Below are positions 6,535 to 10,800 of a stretch of DNA of 10,800 nucleotides, one piece after another. How positions within the stretch are numbered: position 1 is the stretch's first letter; the number at the start of each line of letters is the position of its first letter. Origin of the DNA: Candidatus Aerophobota bacterium (GTDB lineage: Bacteria; Aerophobota; Aerophobia; Aerophobales; Aerophobaceae); the NCBI GenBank assembly GCA_030672545.1, contig DAOVGF010000028.1, positions 1 to 10,800 on the forward strand. The letters are read 5' to 3'. The notes beneath the pieces are model-generated. The model searched no databases, was not told the origin of the DNA, and was given only the letters and a program-made list of their open reading frames with translations. The translations under genes were made by a program, and so were the position numbers.

Positions 6535-6702
6535 ATGATGTCAAGAGTATTCTTGCAAGATATAATTGAAGATTTGAAGTTTGAAGATTTGCCTGCTAAC
6601 TGGAATTCTTTTGATGATGATATTTCAAAAGTTCCGGATGAATATAGATCATACTCATTCGACAAGATTGAAAATATGATAGAGAGTTTAAGAAATAATT
6701 AA
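6535..6702 (+). CDS. Small acidic protein of unknown function
   Basis: 55 residues from ATG 6535, with AGGA (6524-6527) seven bases before it; a second ATG follows immediately. The sequence is rich in Asp and Glu (LQDIIEDLKFEDLPANW, then SFDDDISKVPDEY) and ends with a helical stretch, FDKIENMIESLRNN. I recognise no family. Good initiation signals, AT-rich codon use like the two preceding genes and the short distance after the repeats suggest it is the third gene of the cassette. Small acidic proteins next to DNA-binding regulators can be antitoxins or DNA mimics, but nothing here proves that. It could also be the remnant of a larger gene. Confidence 0.5.
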   Translation: MMSRVFLQDIIEDLKFEDLPANWNSFDDDISKVPDEYRSYSFDKIENMIESLRNN

Positions 6703-6785
6703 CAGGATTTGGGTGGTACTTTGATAATGGATAAGAAATTGTCTTATTGAGAAGCTTTACATGATGACGATTCGATGCGAGGTGT

Positions 6786-6813
6786 TTGACAGGGATAGGT
6801 TTGATGGTATGGT
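6786..6813 (+). promoter_or_regulatory. Possible sigma-70 promoter of the glmU-like/glpK operon
   Basis: TTGACA (6786-6791), a 16-bp spacer and TATGGT (6808-6813). The first hexamer is perfect, the second matches four of six. Transcription would start near 6820, about 40 bases before the TTG start at 6861. Confidence 0.4.
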
Positions 6814-6844
6814 AAAAAGGTTCAGTAAAGCTGAAGGCCAAAAT

Positions 6845-6852
6845 GGAAGGAG
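6845..6852 (+). promoter_or_regulatory. Shine-Dalgarno GGAAGGAG that fixes a TTG start
   Basis: The site ends eight bases before TTG 6861. The in-frame ATG at 6843 overlaps it and would read the site as Gly-Glu codons, so the ATG is unlikely to be the true start. Confidence 0.6.
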
Positions 6853-6860
6853 AAAATAGG

Positions 6861-7610
6861 TTGAAGCATGTTATCGGGGTTGTGCTGGCCGCGGGCGAAG
6901 GAACTCGCATGCATTTGGACCATAGTAAGATGCTTCATACTTTGAATGGTCAAATACTGGTGAAATTTGCCGCAGATGCTTGCCTTAAATGTGGAATGCA
7001 AAAAGTTATTGTGGTGGTGGGATATCAAGCTGAAAAAGTGAAGTCTTATTTAGGAAACAATTTTGAATATGTTTGTCAAGAAAAGCGCCGGGGAACTGGT
7101 GATGCCTTAAGGCGTGCTGCTCCCCTCTTGGAGAACTTTGCGGGAGAATTAGTAGTTTTGCCTGGTGACGCGCCTTTTATTACCTGTTCGATTTTGAGGC
7201 GACTGGTTGAATATCACCGGAAAAAAAATTCTTCGGCTACGGTTCTTACGGCTGTTTTACCGAACCCTAATTCTTACGGGAGAATTATTCGGAATGGTTT
7301 TCGTTCTATAAAAAAAATTGTGGAAAGTAAGGTAGCTAGCCCCGCGGAGCTAAAAATTCGGGAGGTTAATTCGGGAGTATATTGCTTTAATACTTCTACC
7401 GTTCTTCCCCTTCTTTTTCATATCCCCCGTAATCCAGTCTCCGGTGAGTATTACCTTACCGATTTAATTGAAATCTTAAATGAACGGGAATTAAGGGTAG
7501 AGGCTCTTAGGACTGAGGATCCCCGGTTGGTTTTAGGAGTAAATACTGCTGAGGATTTACGAGAAGCCTGGGAAATTATGAAAAAGGATAAGGGAATTTC
7601 TCTCCGTTAG
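6861..7610 (+). CDS. GlmU-type nucleotidyltransferase, pyrophosphorylase domain only
   Basis: 249 residues from TTG 6861. It matches the N-terminal uridylyltransferase half of GlmU, which makes UDP-GlcNAc from UTP and GlcNAc-1-phosphate in the cytoplasm. Visible motifs are LAAGEGTRM (9-17), K23, Q73, GTGDA (78-82), GDAP (102-105), YGR (139-141), E155, N170, GEYYLTD (195-201) and N228. These align with the nucleotide, sugar and Mg2+ ligands of E. coli GlmU (K25, Q76, GD at 104-105, E154, N169, N227). The left-handed beta-helix acetyltransferase half, about 200 residues in bifunctional GlmU, is absent: the frame ends after a normal domain boundary, so this is not an obvious truncation. It may be a stand-alone UDP-HexNAc or other NDP-sugar pyrophosphorylase. 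It lies 11 bp before glpK in an apparent operon. Confidence 0.85.
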   Translation: MKHVIGVVLAAGEGTRMHLDHSKMLHTLNGQILVKFAADACLKCGMQKVIVVVGYQAEKVKSYLGNNFEYVCQEKRRGTGDALRRAAPLLENFAGELVVLPGDAPFITCSILRRLVEYHRKKNSSATVLTAVLPNPNSYGRIIRNGFRSIKKIVESKVASPAELKIREVNSGVYCFNTSTVLPLLFHIPRNPVSGEYYLTDLIEILNERELRVEALRTEDPRLVLGVNTAEDLREAWEIMKKDKGISLR

Positions 7611-7621
7611 AAAGCATTTTT

Positions 7622-9121
7622 ATGTTCAATAAGTTTATTTTAGCTCTTGATCAAGGAACTACGGGGACACGGGCGATTATCTATAACCGGGAGGGGGAAG
7701 TTATTTCCCGGGCTTACCGAGAGATTACCCAGTATTATCCTCATCCAGGCTGGGTGGAACAAGATGCCCAACAGATATGTCGGACTTCTTACCAGGTTAT
7801 AGAAGAGGCGGTGGAGAAAGGTAAGATTAATCCAGGGCAAATCGCTGCTCTGGGAATTGCCAATCAGAGAGAAACTACTATTTTCTGGGATAAAGATACT
7901 GGTTTTCCTCTTCATCGGGCCATTACGTGGCAGTGTCGGAGGACCTCCTCTCTCTGTCGATCCTGGCTTGAAGCGGGAATGGAGAGGCAAGTTCGGGAAA
8001 AAACTGGCCTCGGTCTTGATCCATATTTTTCCGCCAGCAAAATCAAGTGGCTCCTAAAAGAAATTGAGGGGATAGAGAAGAAGGTAGAAAAAGGTAAGGT
8101 TCTCTTTGGGACGGTAGATAGCTGGCTCCTTTGGAATCTTAGTGGAGGCAAGGCCCATCTTACTGATTATACCAATGCCTCGCGCAGTCTCGTTTTCAAT
8201 ATTCATCGCCTGGAGTGGGATAAGGAGCTTCTGCATGCCTTGGAGATTCCTATTTCCATTCTTCCTTCTCCCCAACCTTCTGCTCATTATTTTGCTCAGA
8301 TAGCCCCGGGTGGACCTCTTCCGGCTGGTATCCCCATTACGGCAGTAATGGGTGATCAACAGGCGGCTCTTTTTGGGCAAACGGCCTTTCATCCCGGAGA
8401 AGGAAAAATAACTTATGGAACGGGTTGTTTTTTGTTGGTTAACCAGGGGAGTAAGGTTCCTTCTCCATCTCCGGATTTTCTTATTACTTTAGCTTGCGAT
8501 AGTGAAGGCAGACCCGTTTACGCCCGGGAAGGTAGTATTTTCAATTGTGGGTCGGTTATTCAGTGGTTGCGAGATGGCCTGGGGTTATTAGAGAAAGCCG
8601 AAGATAGTGAGAAGATCTCTGCCCGGATTAAAGGTACCGGAGGATTATATTTAGTTCCTGCCTTTACTGGGCTGGGTGCTCCTTACTGGGATAGCTTTGC
8701 CCGGGGGGCAATTTTTGGTATAACCAGGGGAACGCAGAAGAGCCATCTCATCCGGGCAGCTCTGGAAGCTATTGCTTACCAGGTAAAAGATCTTCTCGAA
8801 GTGATGCCGGATGAGGAAAGAGAGAAAATTAACTCTCTTCGAGTAGATGGTGGAGGGGCTAAGAATAATTTCTTAATGCAGTTTCAGGCTGACATTCTGG
8901 ATTTACCTCTGGAAAGACCAGTTGATTTTGAGGTTACGGCTAGAGGGGTAGCTATGCTGGCTGGCTTGGTAGTTGGATTTTGGAAGAATGAAAGTGAGCT
9001 TCTAACTCTTTGGGAACGAGAGAGATTTTTTTCTCCCTCAAGGGAAAAGGATGAGAGAGAGAGGCTCTACCGGGGATGGAGGGAAGCGGTCCGGCGACTG
9101 ATTAATAAGCCGATTTTTTAA
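7622..9121 (+). CDS. glpK: Glycerol kinase
   Basis: 499 residues, full length for the FGGY-family kinase that makes sn-glycerol-3-phosphate from glycerol and ATP in the cytoplasm. The phosphate-binding motif DQGTTGTRA begins at D10. Glycerol-binding residues fall at the E. coli positions: R83-E84 (NQRETT), W103 (TWQCRRT), Y135 (DPYFSASK) and D245-Q246 (GDQQAALFGQ). ATP-side motifs YGTGCFLL and LRVDGGGAKNNFLMQFQ are intact, and GLGAPYWDSFARGAIFGITR is nearly family consensus. One deviation is VTARG where GlpK usually has VTALG or TTALG. ATG is a clear start, with only a weak purine-rich site (GAAAG) before it, consistent with coupling to the upstream gene. No glpF or glpD is present nearby, so glycerol uptake and oxidation must be encoded elsewhere. 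Confidence 0.97.
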   Translation: MFNKFILALDQGTTGTRAIIYNREGEVISRAYREITQYYPHPGWVEQDAQQICRTSYQVIEEAVEKGKINPGQIAALGIANQRETTIFWDKDTGFPLHRAITWQCRRTSSLCRSWLEAGMERQVREKTGLGLDPYFSASKIKWLLKEIEGIEKKVEKGKVLFGTVDSWLLWNLSGGKAHLTDYTNASRSLVFNIHRLEWDKELLHALEIPISILPSPQPSAHYFAQIAPGGPLPAGIPITAVMGDQQAALFGQTAFHPGEGKITYGTGCFLLVNQGSKVPSPSPDFLITLACDSEGRPVYAREGSIFNCGSVIQWLRDGLGLLEKAEDSEKISARIKGTGGLYLVPAFTGLGAPYWDSFARGAIFGITRGTQKSHLIRAALEAIAYQVKDLLEVMPDEEREKINSLRVDGGGAKNNFLMQFQADILDLPLERPVDFEVTARGVAMLAGLVVGFWKNESELLTLWERERFFSPSREKDERERLYRGWREAVRRLINKPIF

Positions 9122-9172
9122 TTGGTGAATTAGAAATAGCTTCACCTCAATCATCATACTAAATCGTTATTC

Positions 9173-9180
9173 AAAGGAGG
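9173..9180 (+). promoter_or_regulatory. Strong Shine-Dalgarno with unusually long spacing before the dehydrogenase
   Basis: AAAGGAGG lies 12 bases before the ATG at 9193, longer than the usual 5-9. A nearby TTG (9183) is out of frame. A second, weaker purine run, GAGAGAAG (9185-9192), touches the ATG. The ATG remains the best start because the Rossmann motif begins at residue 14. Confidence 0.5.
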
Positions 9181-9192
9181 AATTGAGAGAAG

Positions 9193-10014
9193 ATGTCATA
9201 CGAAGACTTGAAGAGAAGAACAGTGATTGTTACCGGGGGTGTTTTAGGAATTGGAAGAGAAATAGTTAGCTCATTCGCAGAGAATTTCTCTAATGTGGTG
9301 GTGGCTGATATTAATGAGAAGGGACGAGATTTAGTTAATCAATTAAGTGAGGGTGAGCAAAGACACCTTTTTGTTCAAACTAATGTTACTGATTTGTCCA
9401 GTGTAGAGCGTATGGTAGAATTAGTTTTGGCTACTTATGGTAGAGTAGATGTTTTAGTTAATAATGCCGGGATCAATATGCCCAGGCTTCTGGTTGATCC
9501 CCAAGAACCTCAGGGTAAATATGAACTGGGCGAGAAAGAGTTTGATAAGATGGTAGCGGTAAATCAAAAAGGTCCCTATTTGTGTACTCAGGCTGTAGTC
9601 AGAGCGATGATTAACCAAAAAACAAAAGGAGTAGTAGTGAACATAGCTTCTGAATGCGGCCTGGAAGGTTCGCAGGGTCAAAGTTGCTACGCGGCGACCA
9701 AAGGAGCTTTATATGCTTTTACCAGGTCCTGGGCTAAGGAACTGGGAAAATACAATATAAGAGTAGTGGGGGTGGCACCAGGTATATTGGAAGCAACCGC
9801 TATTAGAACTTTGGAATACGAACAGGCTTTAGCTTATACCAGGGGAATAACCGTAGAACAATTGAGAGCCAGTTACGAAAAAGTTTCTATTCCTTTGGGA
9901 AGAGTAGGGAAGTTAAGAGAAATTGCCAACTTAGTTTGCTTTCTGTCTTCTGATGAAGCGGGCTATATTACTGGAACCACTTACAATATCTCCGGAGGCA
10001 AAACCAGAGGATAG
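9193..10014 (+). CDS. Short-chain dehydrogenase/reductase, sorbitol-6-phosphate dehydrogenase-like
   Basis: 273 residues, the usual size of a classical SDR. The nucleotide-binding motif TGGVLGIG is at 14-21 and an acidic D39 after strand two (VVVADI) points to NAD(H) rather than NADP(H). NNAG is at 90-93, and the catalytic set is N124, S153, Y166 and K170, with the normal 13-residue Ser-Tyr spacing. The body closely resembles the SDRs annotated in Firmicutes as sorbitol-6-phosphate 2-dehydrogenase: LLVDPQEPQGKYEL, NQKGPYL, SECGLEGSQGQS, the ELGKYNIRVVGVAPGILEAT-like segment, and the C-terminal ISGGKTRG. That enzyme converts sorbitol-6-phosphate to fructose-6-phosphate. No PTS or other polyol gene is near, so the substrate is not settled. 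It is separated from glpK by 71 bp and may have its own promoter, which I could not place. Confidence 0.85.
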   Translation: MSYEDLKRRTVIVTGGVLGIGREIVSSFAENFSNVVVADINEKGRDLVNQLSEGEQRHLFVQTNVTDLSSVERMVELVLATYGRVDVLVNNAGINMPRLLVDPQEPQGKYELGEKEFDKMVAVNQKGPYLCTQAVVRAMINQKTKGVVVNIASECGLEGSQGQSCYAATKGALYAFTRSWAKELGKYNIRVVGVAPGILEATAIRTLEYEQALAYTRGITVEQLRASYEKVSIPLGRVGKLREIANLVCFLSSDEAGYITGTTYNISGGKTRG

Positions 10015-10025
10015 AAGGACAAATT

Positions 10026-10046
10026 CTAAATACTATGACTATTTAG
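10026..10046 (+). terminator. AT-rich inverted repeat after the dehydrogenase
   Basis: CTAAATA and TATTTAG form a perfect seven-pair stem around a seven-base loop, 11 bp after the stop codon. The stem has a single G-C pair and no T tract follows, so termination here is only a weak possibility. Confidence 0.25.
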
Positions 10047-10084
10047 CGTGTAGGGGTGAGTTCAGTCGCTCAGGAAAGAAACCA

Positions 10085-10105
10085 GGGGAGACTAAAGTCT
10101 CTCCC
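10085..10105 (+). repeat. Hairpin with TAAA loop (first of three)
   Basis: GGGGAGAC, loop TAAA, GTCTCTCCC. The GAC/GTC core is perfect and the outer arms pair with a small bulge. The loop is identical in sequence to those of the two hairpins at 10130-10177. It may also contribute to termination of the dehydrogenase transcript. Confidence 0.6.
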
Positions 10106-10114
10106 ACCCAAATA

Positions 10115-10192
10115 GGGGTTATGATCCGGTAGCCGCAGGCTAAAGCCTGCGGCTATTTGCGCAAGTTAAAACTTGCGGCTACCATAACCTCT
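10115..10192. repeat. Compound palindromic element with two TAAA-loop hairpins (REP- or MITE-like)
   Basis: An outer stem GGTTATG (10117-10123) pairs with CATAACC (10183-10189). Inside are a perfect 11-bp hairpin, TAGCCGCAGGC (10130-10140), loop TAAA, and its complement (10145-10155), then a second hairpin, CGCAAGT (10160-10166), loop TAAA, ACTTGCG (10171-10177). GGTAGCCGCA (10128-10137) can also pair with TGCGGCTACC (10173-10182), so the element can fold as a branched structure or as one long stem. It sits between two convergent genes, a typical place for REP-like repeats and bidirectional terminators. Palindromes of this kind are usually present many times in a genome, which one window cannot show. 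Confidence 0.75.
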
Positions 10193-10202
10193 GACAAATT
10201 AA

Positions 10203-10274
10203 ATGAACCAAACGAACGAGATGAACCAAATGAACCAGAAGAACCAGACGAACGGAATCAACGAGACAAACGGA
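10203..10274. repeat. Eight imperfect 9-bp tandem repeats, consensus A(T/C)GAACCAR
   Basis: Units start at 10203, 10212, 10221, 10230, 10239, 10248, 10257 and 10266. The most regular are ATGAACCAA (10203 and 10221) and ATGAACCAG (10230). Later units drift (ACGAACGGA, ATCAACGAG, ACAAACGGA). The last two lie inside the 3' end of idi and contribute its final residues and stop codon on the minus strand. Confidence 0.75.
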
Positions 10275-10776
10275 CATATTCCGCCAGCGCGATTCTTAGC
10301 CAGGGAGTATAAGCATCGGAATTGCCAAATACATCTTTTTTCAGTTTGTCGATATCAATCCATCTGTAACCGGCCACCTCTGTTTGATCTGGTTTTACTT
10401 CACCATTGTATTTCCCCATCAACAAAGCACACATTTCGTTTTCAGAACCAATGTCTCTATACTTTGCTTGGTATTGGAATTTAGTCAAGAATTTTACCGG
10501 GCAAGAAAAACCTAATTCCTGTGGTAATCTTCTTTCTCCAGCCTGTTCATAGGTTTCATCGGGGTAAACGTGGGTGCAGCAAGAAGCATCCCAAAATGCG
10601 GGCCACAGAGTTTTTGATTTGGCCCTGAGGGCTATCAGCAACTGGACTTCATCATTAAAAATAAAGGTAGCAATTGCTCTGTGTAAAATCCCATCACCCG
10701 AGTGACACCTTTCTCTTATTTCCGTGCCGATTATGCTGTCATTCGCGTCTACCAGTATCAAAATTTCCTTATCCAT
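10258..10776 (-). CDS. idi: Isopentenyl-diphosphate delta-isomerase, type 1
   Basis: 172 residues from ATG 10776. GGGAG (10783-10787) is six bases upstream, which favours this ATG over a TTG two codons earlier. Type 1 Idi is a Nudix-fold metalloenzyme that interconverts IPP and DMAPP, the building blocks of isoprenoids. Key residues fall close to E. coli numbering: metal ligands H25, H32 and H69, the catalytic Cys C67 in DASCCTH, and E112/E114 in SENEMC, matching E. coli E114/E116. The degenerate Nudix helix AGERRLPQELG is at about 79-89. Length is near the family norm. The gene converges on the dehydrogenase, separated by the repeat elements. Its last codons lie within a 9-bp tandem repeat. 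Its promoter must be at or beyond the window end. No other isoprenoid gene is visible. Confidence 0.95.
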   Translation of the reverse strand: MDKEILILVDANDSIIGTEIRERCHSGDGILHRAIATFIFNDEVQLLIALRAKSKTLWPAFWDASCCTHVYPDETYEQAGERRLPQELGFSCPVKFLTKFQYQAKYRDIGSENEMCALLMGKYNGEVKPDQTEVAGYRWIDIDKLKKDVFGNSDAYTPWLRIALAEYVRLSR

Positions 10777-10800
10777 AACCAACTCCCAGTGGCTGAACCA

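Noticed and set aside
6761..6859. 32-aa open frame (MMTIRCEVFDRDRF...) before the GlmU-type gene
   Set aside because: It has no clear Shine-Dalgarno, contains the likely promoter of the next gene and overlaps its ribosome-binding site. Coding is not supported.
9124..9146. Hairpin GGTGAA/TTCACC after glpK as a terminator
   Set aside because: A six-pair stem with an 11-base loop and no T tract; too weak to call.
10085..10274. CRISPR array
   Set aside because: The repeats differ in stem sequence or are contiguous 9-bp units without spacers, and no cas gene is present.
10203..10484. Plus-strand open frame beginning MNQTNEMNQMNQKN
   Set aside because: It is the product of reading the 9-bp tandem repeat and then the antisense strand of idi; no ribosome-binding site or family match.

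Overview
The window looks like a piece of chromosome from an uncultured, probably Gram-negative bacterium. It carries single-copy housekeeping genes (rpsT, lepA, murJ) in short operons on both strands. The first 60 bases read as the end of what may be an outer-membrane beta-barrel. Shine-Dalgarno sites are strong and several genes appear to start at TTG. I cannot name the phylum; an anaerobic candidate-phylum lineage is only a guess from the gene mix, the start-codon habit and the palindromic intergenic repeats.

Layout. (1) Bases 1-953, plus strand: the end of an unknown gene, then an exported SH3-domain protein. (2) Bases 967-3055, minus strand: the translation operon rpsT-lepA, with a recognisable promoter at 3156-3183 and a possible terminator folded over the lepA stop codon. 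(3) Bases 3229-5404, plus strand: murJ (lipid II flippase), then a DUF429 gene that overlaps the murJ 3' end and has no normal start codon; an ATA sits at ideal distance from a strong Shine-Dalgarno. (4) Bases 5405-6860: an AT-rich accessory island with its own near-consensus promoter. It holds a 68-aa protein of unknown function, a Schlafen/AlbA_2-type ATP-binding regulator that appears to have lost its middle, five 10-11 bp tandem repeats and a 55-aa acidic protein. (5) Bases 6861-9121, plus strand: a nucleotidyltransferase equal to the N-terminal half of GlmU, then glycerol kinase glpK, 11 bp apart and probably one operon. (6) Bases 9193-10014, plus strand: a short-chain dehydrogenase of the sorbitol-6-phosphate dehydrogenase type. 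(7) Bases 10015-10257: three hairpins sharing a TAAA loop, and a 9-bp degenerate tandem repeat that runs into the 3' end of the next gene. (8) Bases 10258-10776, minus strand: a type 1 isopentenyl-diphosphate isomerase.

How the genes fit together. MurJ and the GlmU-type enzyme point to peptidoglycan or activated-sugar metabolism. GlpK and the dehydrogenase point to polyol or glycerol use, and Idi to isoprenoid synthesis. No single pathway unites the window. The parts most worth a second look are the start of the DUF429 gene, the accessory island and the repeat elements between the dehydrogenase and idi.
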